From Ustilaginoidea virens (lineage: Eukaryota > Ascomycota > Sordariomycetes > Hypocreales > Clavicipitaceae), in the NCBI RefSeq assembly GCF_000687475.1, contig NC_057321.1, forward strand, positions 2,294,001 to 2,358,000: 64,000 nt of DNA, given 5' to 3'. Every line of letters begins with the position of its first letter. Position 1 is the first letter of the stretch. The translations under genes were made by a program, and so were the position numbers. The notes beneath the pieces are model-generated. The model was given only the letters and a program-made list of their open reading frames with translations, ran no database searches and was not told the origin of the DNA. Shown piece by piece: positions 21,000-33,415 of the stretch.

Positions 21000-21960
21000 G
21001 AGCCCGGTTGCGGCTCCCTCGCACGCACGGGCAACTACGGACGGGGCATGGGAAAGCCGTGTGAAAGACGGGGGGGGGGGGGGGGGGGGGGGGCGGAATC
21101 CCTGCGGTGTGCTCAGCAATCGTCCCGGGGACATTTCCCCCCTCCCCCCACGTTTGGGAGGACGCGTGTTTTTTGTCTGATCGGTTGGCCATTTTTTTTT
21201 TTTTTTCATGCGCATTTACGTGGAGCGCGGGGATTATACACAGCATACACAGACGGGTAGACTGGGCGTGCGTCGACGGGTTTACACCTTCAAACGCCTT
21301 GGCAGTCTGACCAAGGTGCATGTATATACGGTATAGCACAAATACCTCCTCCGTGCGGGTCGGCCTCCATGCCCGCGTGCGCGTGCGCGTGCTCGTGCTC
21401 GTGCTCGTTCGGCCGGGGGATTCTTGGCCTCGCCAGGTTCGGCGGGCAAAGGGTGACACAAGGCGAGGAGGGCGAGCCCCGCGCGACGATTTGCAATGCC
21501 AGAGTGCGGCGCGGCTCGTCATGTTCGTCATGTAAAGAAACCAAATCCACTACACCCACCCGGTGTTTTCGCCCGCGGCGCCGTGATGGGTCGTCCCCTC
21601 GCGCCCGCTTGCAGAGAACAGAAAAGTGCTCGTGTTTGCTGTAGCCTCCCCGTCCATGGTGCCTTTTTTCCCTTTTTCCCGCTCCTTGGCCTCTTTGCCC
21701 GCAAAATATCCCTCTAGACGAAAATCCGATCAAAAAAAAAAAAGAAAAAAGAAGGAAAAAAGAAAAAAAAAGAAACGCCCGCCAAATACTTTCACACATG
21801 AACATTATAACAGGCCGGGGGCGAACGAACAAAAGAGGATAAAGTAAAGATGAGCTCCTCCTCCCAAACAGCGCACACACGCACACACACACACACACAA
21901 AAAGAGGGGGGGCCTCGGCTCTTCCCAACAACCGCTCCGGCTGGTCAGGTAAGACGCGCA
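21000..21960. other. Convergent intergenic region with a long G run
   Basis: This lies between the 3' ends of idp1 (+) and the Iec3 gene (-). It contains a 24-bp G run (about 21070-21093), a T run (about 21192-21206), an A-rich tract (about 21728-21775) and a CA/AC run (about 21880-21900). No gene seen; the long minus frame crossing it is a shadow. Confidence 0.7.
21070..21093. repeat. Poly-G run of about 24 bp
   Basis: An uninterrupted G homopolymer about 70 bp after the idp1 stop codon. Its exact length is uncertain because such runs are prone to sequencing error. Confidence 0.85.
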
Positions 21961-22310
21961 CTAGTCTTCTCTCTTGGGTCCAGTGGCTTCCTTCTTGCTC
22001 TTCTTGACGGCGGGGCCGGCGTCGACGTCGCTCCGCCTCTTCTTCTTGACGGGCCTGGTGGCCGAGCCGCCGGGCCTGTAGCCGCGGTCGTCGTCTCTCT
22101 TGCGCTTGCCCCGGGCGACGGGCGCGCCAAAGTCGGCGTCGTCGTCCATGCTGGCGTCCCAGTCGGCGCCGCGGTCCCGCTCGGCCGCCCTGGAGGCCAG
22201 GCTGGCGCGCTTGCCGCGGCCGCGGCCGCGGCCGCGCTCTCCGCGACCGGCGCGGGTCTTGCGCCCGCCGGCGTGGTGGCCGGCGTGGTGGTGGTGGTGG
22301 TGGTGGTGGC

Positions 22311-22344
<34 letters not shown>

Positions 22345-22926
22345 GCCGTCGTGGCCCTCGCCGTCCTGGAGGAAGATCTTGGGCGCGTGCTTGCGCAGCC
22401 AGTTGGTCACGCTGGTGGGGTTCTTGAGGTGCGGGTGCGGCAGGGGCGGCGGGTTGGGGTGCGCGCGCGGCGCCAGCGTCGGGATGTGCGTCTCCGGGTC
22501 CATGGCGCTGTCCACGTCGTGGATGTAGTTGTCCACGTCGTCGGCGGAGAGGAAGCTGCCCGGGTAGGCCTCGCCCTCGGGCGCCGCCAGGTCCGCCACG
22601 TAGCTCGACCTGGCGTCCCGGGCGGTGCCGAACGACAGGTGCGGGATGTCCTGGAGGAGGCTCTCGAGGCGTCGCACGGCGAGCTGCTTGCGGGCGGCGT
22701 GCTCCCGGTCCGCGGGGAGGACCAGCCGCGCCGGGGCCGCCCCCGGCCGCAGCGACACGTCGACGCGTTTGTCGAGCGGGATCTGGGGCGAGCTGTTGAC
22801 GTCGAGCAGCAGGTCCAGGAGCCGGCTGGGCACGCAAAGAAGCCGTCAGCAACACCAAAACCCGCGCGATAATCGCCGCCGCCGGGAGGGGGGTAAAGGG
22901 GGGTAAAGGGGGGGGGGGGGGGCGGC

Positions 22927-22963
<37 letters not shown>

Positions 22964-23208
22964 CCGTACTCATTCTCGACGGCGAGTCTCTTGACCGTGG
23001 CGGCCGCCTTTGCCTCCCTCTTGTGCAGGTCCTCGCCCTGCTGCATCTTGTGGTCAAACACGATGCGCATCTTGCGGTACTTTTTCTTCCACGACTTGTA
23101 GCCGCTCTTGGGGCGGTCCGCCGGTTCCTCGGCCTTGACGGGCGCGCCGTCCGTCTTTCTCGACGCGCCGGCCGGGTCGGAGCACGGGCGCAGCACCATC
23201 AGGGACAT
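21961..23208 (-). CDS. iec3: INO80 chromatin-remodelling complex subunit Iec3 (2 exons)
   Basis: Exon 1 is 23208-22970 and exon 2 is 22825-21961. The 144-bp intron has a GTACGG donor, a CTGAC branch and a CAG acceptor. Joining restores VENDRLLDLLLDV and gives 367 residues. Residues about 37-96, from YKSWKKKYRKMRIVFDHKM to the NSSPQIP phrase, match the Iec3 family signature: a basic helix, a coiled-coil-like helix with HKREAKAAATVKRLAVEN, then a Leu-rich turn. The C-terminal half is low complexity, with Gly, Asp and His runs and several basic clusters (KRKRDDD, VKKKRRSD) that would be nuclear localisation signals. In fission yeast Iec3 is an INO80 accessory subunit; a role in nucleosome remodelling here is by homology. 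Met4 is an alternative start. Confidence 0.85.
22905..22963. repeat. G run plus about 36-bp T run inside the iec3 intron
   Basis: A poly-G stretch of about 14 (22909-22922) is followed by GGCGGCG and about 36 T. In transcript sense the intron starts GTACGG followed directly by poly-A. Lengths may vary between reads and individuals. Confidence 0.85.
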
Positions 23209-23359
23209 GGGGGGAGCCAAAAAAGGTGCCCGAGATGCGAGGGCTGGGCAAGCGGTGGAGCGGACGGACTGGGGCGGGGGTGAGATGCGGTGGTCTGCGT
23301 GTTGTGCGGTGCGAGCCGATGCGTCTCGATGGAAATGCGCGATGGGGAGAAGCACTTGC

Positions 23360-23390
<31 letters not shown>

Positions 23391-23680
23391 ACGTTGAGGA
23401 AGAAGCTGGGCGAAATGCAACGGTGATGTGATGCGAAGTCGTGGAGGGATAGGATTGCTGGCCGGACGGACGCTGTGGGTTTTTCCCGGGTTGTCGGGTT
23501 GGGCTGTCGAGCTAGTCGAGCAAGCAAGTGGTGGTGGCAGTGCGTGGTCGAGTTGCCGTCTTCGGGGAGCCAAACAGCAAAAGCTTGCCTTGCATCTCCC
23601 ATGTGCGCCCATGCGCGGCCATGCGCGGCCATGCGCAGCCACGCGCAGCCATCGCGCCCTTGGTTGGCCCACACCAAGAC
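23209..23680. other. Promoter region upstream of iec3
   Basis: GC-rich, with a GGC/GCG trinucleotide run (about 23357-23390) and a short repeated GCGCGGCCAT phrase (about 23600-23650). No gene is supported. Confidence 0.55.
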
Positions 23681-23686
23681 AACAGA

Positions 23687-23936
23687 CGACAGACGACAGA
23701 CAACAGACAACAGACAACAGACAGCAGACAGCAGACAGCAGACAGCAGACAGCAGACAGCAGACAGCAGACAGCAGACAGCAGACAGCAGACAGCAGACA
23801 GCAGACAGCAGACAGCAGACAGCAGACAGCAGACAGCAGACAGCAGACAGCAGACAGCAGACAGCAGACAGCAGACAGCAGACAGCAGACAGCAGACAGC
23901 AGACAGCAGACAGCAGACAGCAGACAGCAGACAACA
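23687..23936. repeat. Near-perfect 7-bp satellite (CAGACAG), about 35 copies
   Basis: A run of CAGACAG units, with CAACAGA variants at both ends, spans about 250 bp with almost no internal substitutions. Because 7 is not a multiple of 3 and the unit lacks stops, all three plus frames give the same heptapeptide QQTADSR repeat, and the minus frames give a Cys/Leu/Ser-rich one. This produces spurious frames of 140-270 codons. It lies about 480-730 bp upstream of the iec3 start and about 310 bp past the sly1 stop. Confidence 0.95.
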
Positions 23937-24246
23937 GCCGTCTATGCCCCAACATGTCGCCGAGCCTCAGCTTTGCACTCCTCGCAAGTTCCTTGTCTTG
24001 CCGCTTTCATACCTGCGCATGCTGTTTCGCGGAAAACTACGTCGACACCCGGCCCAGCACTAGCATTTAAACGCCGCATTACACCGCATTACACCGCATG
24101 GCGCCTCATTCACCTCACAGACCATCGTCAGGCAGTACAGGCCCATCATGGCCGATGGCAGAAACGCCTCTTCCGACGTTGTCGGATTCTTTCGCCTCCA
24201 GCTAGGTACGTACGCAATCGCCCATCTGTTCCGGCTTTGCTCGCTT

Positions 24247-26615
24247 TTACGACGCCACCTCGCCACCTAACCGCTCAAGCTCCTCCCTGATAAACTCTGC
24301 TGCATTCACCAGCTCGGTGCTGCCGTACACGACCCTTTTCCTCCCGCGGTCCTTGCTGCTTCGTTGCACCCACTCCTGCAAGTTGCCGTACTCTTCCATG
24401 CTTCCGCCGCCCACCGTGAAGACAATGGCCTCTGTGAATCCTTGGCGTCGCTGCCCAAATGATGCCGTCGGCATCGCGCCCTGCGAGCCCGGCATCCCGC
24501 CCGGAGTGCTGCTTCCTCCCCGCAGAGCGCTTGGTGGAGGCATGGTACCCCGAGCGTTCGCCGACCGTGGGTCAAAGTACAGGTAGTTCTCCGTCTTGGC
24601 AATGGCCGACGTGGAAGCCGACGATGGATCCATGACCGATTCGACAATCTTGGTCACGGTGAGGTCTCGATCCGCAGGCAAGAAGTTCTTGACGCCCGAG
24701 ATCAAGGACTCAAAGTTGGATGAGAGACCAGAGGGAACGCCCGTCTCCTTCAGTCGGTCGGTAAGGCGGGTAGATATGGAGGAAAAGCGTCCGAACAGGT
24801 CGGATGTCGTCGCGGGCTGATTCGAGTGGTTGTTGATGGTGGTCAGCTGCGTCATTTTGGTCGTTGCGCGCACCCTGTGCCACAAATTGTCAGTCGCGCA
24901 TCTTCTCGCACGGCCAGGCGCCAACTTACTGCCGGACGTAGGGTAAACATGATACATCAGCCCCAGCTGCCTCGAGCGCCCTTGAGAAACCTTCAAAGTC
25001 CGCCCGGGCGACTTCTTGCTCCGTGCTGAGGAACCATATGATGAACAACCGAAGCTTGTCCAGGGCTTCTTTCCCCTTGTTGTCGTCCTTGATGATCTCC
25101 ATGATTTGAGCCTTGGTCTGTTTCATGACGTTTTCTTCCAACTGGAAGTAGTTGTCCAGCTGGCGGTCTTTGATGCCAGACAGCAGTGCTGCCAAGATGT
25201 TCATGTGCATGTCGAGGGTGCCCTTGCGTTCCCGCATCTCGGGCAGCAAGGTTATCGCTGCCTTTAGGTGCTGGGCGCTGGCGCTGGTGTCGTTTTGCAG
25301 GTCTTCCAGGCTAGACACTCCCGTCCTTTTCGTGATGGCTGCCGTGTCCTCCTTGTATTTGGTCAGCTCGGCGTCGATGTCTTCGGCAACTTGAGGAAAC
25401 GGAACTCCAGCGTTCTTCTCCCAGAAAAAGTCGCTGGCGCTCAAATCATACGACTTTTTGGTGCTGCCCTTGGCGGGGTTGGTTTCGTCGATCGGTGTCT
25501 CAATGGTTATGCGGTTCAGTCTCATGTTGAAGACGTCGTGGACTAGTGACTGGTACGTCCAAGAGTGGGACAGCATGGGGATCAGGTCAATGTTACGGTC
25601 TAGCAAAACCAACACGGGTCGGGAGCTCGGCGTCGTGGTGGTTGCGGGCCTTGCGCTCGAGAAAAGGTTGTCTTTCGAGTTGAGGATATGATCCCGGAGC
25701 TTTCGGTCCAGGCGAGTGGCTACCATTTCGGCAGCTGCTCCCTTGGGACAGCGAATAATCGGGATGGCTCCTTGGCGGACGTTAGCGTTTAGCCGTCAAC
25801 TCTTCCTTGCCCACGGAAACTTCATACCCATGGTCACAACGACACTGAACAGTCCGCTCACGACTCTGTCCACAACAGCCTCGAGTTCCTCGTCACTAGT
25901 CTTGGCGCTATTCAGTGCCCAGTACGTATGCGCTTTCTGCATGCCCAAGCTGAAGAGTTCAGGTTCGGCGACCGTGAAGTTCAAGTACTGGTCAAAAAGC
26001 TGAGCAATGTGTTCGGATGTGCCGGCTGCCGCGGTTTGCGCGGCAAAGTCCTCCAGCAAAACGCGCGGGATAGAAGACAGGAAGTTGACGTATGCCGGTG
26101 AGTACAGTCCCTTCCTAAGGTCGTCTGTGATGCTCTGGAGGTTCTGCGCGGTCGGTTCGACAAGATAGATGACGGGGACGTCCGGAATCGGATGACGTGA
26201 CGTCGCGATGTGCCTTTTTTTTTTTTTTTTTTTTTTTGGGTTGTCAGTTGATTCCTTTGGCTCCCTTCCGTTGCAAACGCTCACATGTGCATAGTAACCC
26301 CCATCGCCCGCAGGTCGCTGACACGCATGACGCTGCTTATGACATCTCGACCAAGGTCGTCAAAAACCAAGACCTTCCATATCGGATTACCATCGGCATC
26401 CAAAATGGGTGCGACGGGCGAAAGGAGTCCATTGGCGTGAGTTTCGTTCGATTCGCTAGTGTCGACACCCTCATTCAAGTTTAGAATCTTCTTGAGAGAT
26501 GCTGAGACGGATAATCAACACTTGAAAACATGGAATTCCTTGGACTCGGGGGGGGATTTTAGTTTGAGTATGTACCTATTTGGCGGTCTCGTAGAGAATT
26601 GTCTTTGGGAGCCAT
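24247..26615 (-). CDS. sly1: Sly1, Sec1/Munc18-family protein of ER-Golgi transport (5 exons)
   Basis: Exons 26615-26576, 26501-26285, 26213-25828, 25770-24930 and 24874-24247 join in frame to 703 residues. The introns of 74, 71, 57 and 55 bp all have GT..AG ends, and CTGAC or CTAAC branches are visible in introns 2 to 4. The first exon is tiny (MAPKDNSLRDRQI plus one base) and joins to the family-typical KKILNLNE. Sly1 binds the syntaxin Sed5 and promotes SNARE assembly for ER-to-Golgi fusion. Supporting motifs are WKVLVFDDLGRDVIS, RHPIPDVPVIYLVEP, IIRCPKGAAAEMVATRLDRK, RPVLVLLDRNIDLIPMLSHS and TYQSLVHDVFNMRLNR. The last exon holds TEAIVFTVGGGSMEEYGNL, the conserved end of SM proteins. Length is close to the usual 650-710. 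Confidence 0.95.
26213..26238. repeat. T run at the 3' end of sly1 intron 2
   Basis: About 23 T on the plus strand form a poly-A stretch on the sly1 strand, directly before its acceptor AAG|G. A purine run at an acceptor is unusual, because a polypyrimidine tract is the usual form. Confidence 0.85.
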
Positions 26616-28168
26616 TGTCGAAAGGTGCCGAACCTAGACAGAGGCTCTGAGGGTGGGAAGAGCAGAAAGAGCTTGGAAGCCCCAAAGGGCCTGAGGCGAA
26701 CTTGGTCCTAGGTGGAAGGTGGGATTGGGAGGCAGAAACGACTTAGGTAATGAGTACAGCGAATCTGTAATGCTCTGAAATTTTGAGGAGAATTGTCTTG
26801 CTTGTCCGCAAACGCATCTTCAACTTGGACGGCGGAAGCTCCGTGCCTCGGACGACAAAGCCAATGCCCACAGGTAGGAGGTATGTAGGTAGGTACATGT
26901 AGTCAGTTCAGTCAATCAAGTCCATCGCTGCCACGGTGCCACCTGGCCTGGTTTCTGGCTTGGGCGGAGGACGGAGCGACTGAAATTCCGAATCCTGCCA
27001 ACCAAGCTGGATTATTGGATTATTGGATTATTGGATTAGTGGGGTGGATAATGCGCGTGGCGGTGGGTCTTGCTGCCTGACATATCCGGCTACAGGAATG
27101 GAGAATTGCATCCCTACGAAACGAGGTCAGCTTTTCGAACCGTCAATCGACGACGTCGCTTCATCACCCGTTTCCTGAATCGCCACATGTTTGCGACCCG
27201 TGCAGCATCACATCTCATCGGGACGCTGCGGCCTTATCGCCATCTTGGATTCCGGGGCTGGTGCTCTGCTAGCCCTGCTGCTACTTGACCATCCGCCGCC
27301 GCATCTTGTCTTTTCTTCTTGCATCCCGCGGCTGTCGTATGCTCTTCCCATTAAGCGCGTCTGGTTCCATACTCCTGTAAACAGCGCTGCGGATAGGCAG
27401 GCCTTTGAAGGTCCGACACTGAACAACAATTAAAGCTCCAGCTCTTCCTGAAATAGGCTGGAGGGCGCCATTGCGACAAAATCGCTTAAGTCTTTGGGTA
27501 TGCTTCCCCTTTGGCCCCCTTCCCCCTTACCCCCCCAAACATGGCAGACTCTCCTTTTCAGATCATGAGAGAGAGTCTGCCACCTTACCCCTTCATGCCC
27601 AACCAATTAACCCCCCTCCTCCCTCCCCTCCCCCCCCCGAGTCGGTTGCCAGTACTGGCCGTGGCGTCGACTGTACCTCGTGATCCGGCGTTTGCATCAA
27701 TGAACTGCAATTGCCACTAAAATTTGGTCTTCATCACATCCTATTTCGCGAATGGCGAATGGAAGACTGCGCATCCGCATCGAACAGCATCTACATCTAG
27801 GGGACGGACGGAGTCGGTCGTTGCAACAGCTTCTGCAACGGCAGCAGGCTGCAGCATCAACTCCCTCTGCCGCCCGTTTGTGGAGGCAAAATGGCCATGA
27901 CATTGGCACGTATCACGTGCCTTGAGCCAACCCTGTTTGCCAGGTCGCAGCTTGAAGATGTGACTGGTGATGGTAAGGAGACGAGAGGACCAGACATCAA
28001 CTTGATCACATAGGGCAATGAGTTTTGGTGGGCGCACTTGTGGTTGCAGACTGCACTGGACTCTGCAGAAACGGAGCGGCCCTGCACTACAGTGGGCTTT
28101 CAGCGCGAGGGACCACAATCCTGTGCTGTTGCCTAGCGCTAATCAGTTTGTCACCCTCTCGACAAATG

Positions 28169-28206
28169 AACCAGACCAGACCAGACCAGACCAGACCAGA
28201 CCAGAC
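28169..28206. repeat. CCAGA pentamer array
   Basis: About seven head-to-tail ACCAG units in the sly1/PNUTS-like intergenic region. Confidence 0.85.
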
Positions 28207-28267
28207 GCTGCCTTAATTGACGCTTCGGGGCGGCGTAGCCACTGAGGCCAAAAAAGCAGACTGGCAC

Positions 28268-28320
28268 GTCATACAAAGCCATACAAAGCCATACAAAGCC
28301 ATACAAAGCCATACAAAGCA
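28268..28320. repeat. CATACAAAGC tandem repeat, about five units
   Basis: Five 10-bp units, CATACAAAGC, in tandem. No coding potential. Confidence 0.85.
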
Positions 28321-29332
28321 ACATGAAGCAAAGCATACAAGACATCTCATCTTGTGCAAGGCACATCGAGACGGGACTTGGCCCTTGATGCTGCGTCGAC
28401 TTCTGATGCTGTCTGGTTGTTTCCCCCACCCAGTCAGTCAGTGCCTTCTTTTGCAAGCTGCACCAGAGGCACTGGTCACTGGTACGTGCAGTCTGGTACA
28501 ACAGACCAGCACTGACTTTCTGGCCGCTCACGCCTGGCCTCCAGCATGCATGTGCTGGTCCTCACTCATTTCGGCCCTGGGGCTGTTTGCGCTTGCACCA
28601 GACCATACCATACCATTATGTACCATACCATACATACAGCGTCCCTGCCCGTGCCTTGAAGGAACTCGGCATCGGAACCCGTGGAATCCTTCTGCTGTAC
28701 TCACTCCATACGTGGCAGACTTTCACTTTTCGCCCACCATCAGTCCACATATTTGCCTTCAAGGAAAAAATCATAGATGGTGCTAACAGTCGCGTCTTCA
28801 TTTTAGATTAGACCCCACGGCCCTCACAGACACACTCGCCCATTCGCAGCTCTGCCGATCGCCTCAATTCTTCCCCTTCCCCCGGGGAGAAAATCCCTGC
28901 GCTTGCTGCTCGTGCAGTGAGCTGGCCTAAGCACCCACAGTGGGTCCCCCAGCCGACTTTCAGCCGTTAACACCTGGTCCTGCCCCTCAAGGTTTTTCTT
29001 CGCATCAATTCGTGGAGTAAGTACTTCCTTCTGACGTAACCCTGTTCTGTTCTGATTGGCATCCCCCCTCCACTCCTCACGTCCTTCCCATCCAACCACC
29101 AGCCACGCCCCATCCATCCATCACACCCATCACACAAAGCCTCTCCGTGTCCGTGACCATCTGTCAACCACAAATCCTTACACCTCAACTCCCCTTGTTG
29201 TGGCCCGACTCGACGCGTGCTCACCGCATGTGGTGGAGTTCGCTAACTTCGCCTTGCTAGCTTTAGATTATCCTGGGGTGCTGTCGTTCATGAATAGTGC
29301 ATGTTTGGGCGACCGCTGACTCTTTACGTAAG

Positions 29333-32300
29333 ATGCAGTCCTGGCCCGCACCGGGCCAGAACGGCGCAGGAGGGCCCAACTCGTGGCAGAATGGCTTCGC
29401 ATACGGAGCTCAGGATGATCATTTCGATCCCAGTCAGACCTGGCCGCACCCTGTGACCGACCAGGCTTCTTCCTTCCCACACGTTGCGGCTCACCAAGAC
29501 GCTCACTCGCAAAACTTCTTCAACCCTTCTCACCGAAATGACGCCTTCCTGCGAGGAGGCTTACATCACGCTTCAAGTGGCGACGGGCTTGAATTCCACG
29601 GAGGCCACGACACACTGGGCCTAAATCACCAGTTCTCTCAAGCAGACGACGATGTAATTGATCCCGCATTCGGTGATTTGCAGGCCGACATGTACAGCCA
29701 GCAACAAAAGGGGACAATGGGCATGAATCAAGTCCAAGGCCATCCTCATGCCCGCGTCCAGGGCTTTCCGCAGCACCATGAATACCAATTTCCTAATCAC
29801 AACGAACACTCGTTCAATGCATCGGTCCCTCAATATGATTCGACCCAGTTACTGTCCACTGGTCAGCATGACTCGACCCAAGTCCAGCACTTTAACGGCC
29901 TGCAAAGTGGTTTCCAACGAGACCCGTCTTTCCCTCGACAGCCCCAGCACTCTCCTCCAGTGCAACGCTCACAGCCGTTCCCGCATGGGCAAAACTTTGT
30001 CCAAAATCTCAATGGGCAGTCGAACCACTTCAGTCGAGATCCGAACGCACACCTGGCCTACCAGTCGCCGCACCAGCACCGACATCACCCATCGTCTCAC
30101 CAACATGCGCCGCAAGCTGAGCATGAATCCTTGGGCGTCTCAAACTACTCATCGCAGAAACCTGCGGCCCACTCTCAACCAGGCCAGTCGCATCCTCATA
30201 CTTTCGAAGCGGTAACGACCCGGCAACCTGCGACTTCCGTTCCCACCGAAGCCGGCACAGCCTCTGGGCAAACGCCGATATCCCCACCTGCGGACTCTTC
30301 AGCGCCCAAAAAAAGAAAGCGCGCCGCGAAAAACCCCGTCGAGGCCCCCGTTCTCGACAATATCTTGGTAATTCCCGATCTATTGGCCGAACCGTCGTCG
30401 GCGAAAAGCTCGGAAGAGATCGACGCTTTACCCATCCCAGTCCCGAATGCTGAAGAGGCCAAGTTGGTGTCCAATTTTGGAAAACGTAACAGGGCAGCGC
30501 AGGCGAGATTTCCGTCGATCAAGGGATTTCCGCACCTGGTTCTAGAGGGTCTCGCAAAGCTTCCAGGTAGGAAGAAACCTTTTTTGAGCTGCTAGGCTGA
30601 CGAAATAGAGCTAGCTAACCATGTATCTTTGCAGCACCCAAAAGTTATGACAAACTGACGCCGTTGGTTGCTCTGCCACCTCGCAGTGGGCGACCAGTAG
30701 TCACTACACTAGTATACCCATTGCCATGCGAAGTTCAAGGCCGTTTCGCCGCTCAGTATCGACCCTCTGTGGACAAGGTCGGTCTAGATGAAAGACGGGC
30801 CGAAGCAAAATTGTTATTGGAAGACTACGATCGGTCGATGAAGGTTCTGGGCAAGCGACAGCCAAAATATACCGAATACCCTCGTGAGTGCTTACACCAT
30901 ACTTCACCGGAATCAAGATGCCACGATTCTAACAGCAGGGACAGATGCTTTCAAGGAACAACTCAAGTCTGATGAGGTCTCCAAAAACAAGGCGGAAAAG
31001 AAGAAGAAATCGCTCGAGGACGGGCGAACTAAAACTGTGAGTTCTTTTGCTCGAGTACCCAGAAAACATGGCAAACTTTTATGTTGACTTGCGTACTGCC
31101 AGATTCGACCAGCGACCCGACCAACCGACCCTGTCGAAGCAGTTGTTTGGGACGCCATCGGATTCGTTCATATTGATCAAGCTACAGCACGAACGAGCTC
31201 TCTCATTGCCGGATGCGTCCAGCAAGCCGGGGACCTTCTTATCAAATTGCGGACTGACATGAACCGCAGCAAGCTCGAATTGGACCAGGCCGTCAAAGAC
31301 AAGCAACAAGAAGCCACTATTGCCACGAAGAAGGCAGAGGCTGAACAGAAGAAGGAGGCTTTTTACCGCGCATTAGACGCAGTCGTTGAGCACGCGGATG
31401 ATGCCGTCCTGGACAACCTGGGAGGACACCAAAAGCTGATCCTCAGCCTCGTCAACTCCTTAATCTCCTGCATCAAAGCCAACGACTTTTCCGGAAACCT
31501 TCCAAAAACTGTGTTGGAGCTTTTCACGCACTTCCGCATGACCAAGAAGATTGTCGAGACGACCAACTTTGACACTGTCCGCAGGCGATTTGGGGACAAA
31601 GGCGACGATGAGGTTAAAGAATTAGTGCGGGAGATTTCGATCAAGATCAAAAGGTTCCAAAAGGCGAATGAGCCTGAAACAGCGACAGGGTATACCGGCA
31701 CATCAGCAGCAAGCCGTGCGAGGGCTGGAGTCAGGTCCAACACAGAAGGCGCATCCGCGAAACGGGGTCGGGATGATGATACGGATACTCGAACCGTGAA
31801 GAAGATAGCCGTCGAGGCGGGGGCAGGCGCGCTCAGCAAGAAGCTTGCTCAGCCAAAGGCTTCCGCGCATTCCACAACCAAGACGGTTGCTGCCAAAGCA
31901 GGGTTGTCTTCCGTATTGCCGGGGAAGTCTCGGCCTGTCGCAAAAAGCGTGGTCAAGTCCGAGCCCACAGGAGCTGAGAACCCCAGCACACCGGCTGATG
32001 ATCGCAGCAAAGCGGAGATGGCTAAGAAACCACCGGCCAAGCCCGATAGCACACCTGTGGAACCCAAGGTCGAGTCTAAAGCGTCTCAATCACGGCAAAC
32101 GACGATGCAATCCAGCAGCAGCAGCAGCGGCGGCGGCGGCGGCGGCGTGCTTTCTGGAATCGCTTCATTACTTGATTCTATAAATTCCAAGAAGCCGGAG
32201 ACATCGGCGGCGGTTTCGAAGGAGTCCAAGGCCTTTGACAGCTCGGAAACATCGGAACAGAGAGCTAAGCGCTTGCGTAAAGAAGCAAGACGAAAGTTGC

Positions 32301-33367
32301 GCGTCAGCTGGAAGCCTGAAGAAGAACTTGTCGAGGTCAAGATTTTCCAGAAAGACGACGAAGAGGATCGAGGTCGTGATGTCAACATGCTTCGCGATGC
32401 CGCGGACGACAGATCCGAAGGCATGGTTCTGAAACAGCGCGCTGGCGTGGATGATGACGACGAAGACGACGACATTCCGTACCAACCTTGGGTCAGCCCG
32501 ACTGCCACAGACTTTTCGCATCTCCCCGGCGACACCAGAGACAAGAACTACGTGACCCGAGGGGGAAATGTCACCTTTTCCACGCAGGAGCAGAAGCTCA
32601 TGACCGAACGCGAGCAGCGGGAGCTCATGGCGATCTATGCCGATGTCGAAGACATACCCCCCACGCCAAAGTCCCCCCTGCCGGAGCTATCCTCTGGTCC
32701 ATCAAGGCCCAAATCAGGCTATATCCCGAGCGACGATGCCAAGTTCAAGGAACTCCAAGTCCGGTGGAGGGAGGAACAGAGCATGGGTAGGGAAGAGGCA
32801 ATGACGTCGGCCATCAAAAGAGTCGAGAGCAAGAACCACCCCTCGAACAAGCTGGACTCGATCTTTGGTCGTCTCAAGGCATCGCCGGGCAACCTGAACT
32901 CGAACCAGCAGTCTTCCTATGCATCGACATGGACGCATGCTTTGGCACGGATATCGCACAACTTTCCGTTTGCAGCGGGGCCCTTTGCCGAGGAGCAAGT
33001 GTACGCCTGTCTGCAATGGGACAAGGCCAAGACGTGGCATGACCCCAATCCGACCAAGGAGGATCCCGGCCGTCCCTACCAATACGGGGACGCAAGCCTC
33101 GGAATGATTGGCAATCACATTGAAACGGTAGCCCGAAGTCTGGCGGGCAAGCCGTATCCGGCGACAGCGCCTCCCGAATGGATACAGCACGACGAGGAGC
33201 AGGTGCGCGAGTGGTGGCTGGGATATAACAAAGAAGCGGCTGCAAAACAACGCAAGCTGGAAGAGGAGCGTGCCCGGGCCGAAGCAGAGGCCAACGCCTT
33301 GAGGATGGTGGCAGCAGCTACCAACCAGGCGTCTGGTCAGTCTCAGCAAGACTGGAACGCGCACTAT

Positions 33368-33415
<48 letters not shown>

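Larger units (their letters stand above)
26616..29332. other. 2.7-kb divergent intergenic region
   Basis: This separates sly1 (-) from the PNUTS-like gene (+) and must hold both promoters. It has a GATTATTG repeat (about 27009-27039), a five-base CCAGA array (about 28169-28206), a five-copy ACAAAGCCAT array (about 28270-28320) and ACCAT repeats (about 28600-28640). No frame above background was found. Confidence 0.6.

Noticed and set aside
21290..22872. Long frames of 522 codons (-) and 340 codons (+) over the iec3 exon 2 region
   Set aside because: They are shadows of the GC-rich iec3 coding DNA, with Arg/Pro/Ala-only composition; the Iec3 frame has the family motifs and matched splice sites.
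23475..24290. Three long plus frames and one minus frame around 23475-24290
   Set aside because: They are open only because the 7-bp satellite has no stop codon in any frame; flanks show no protein-like sequence.
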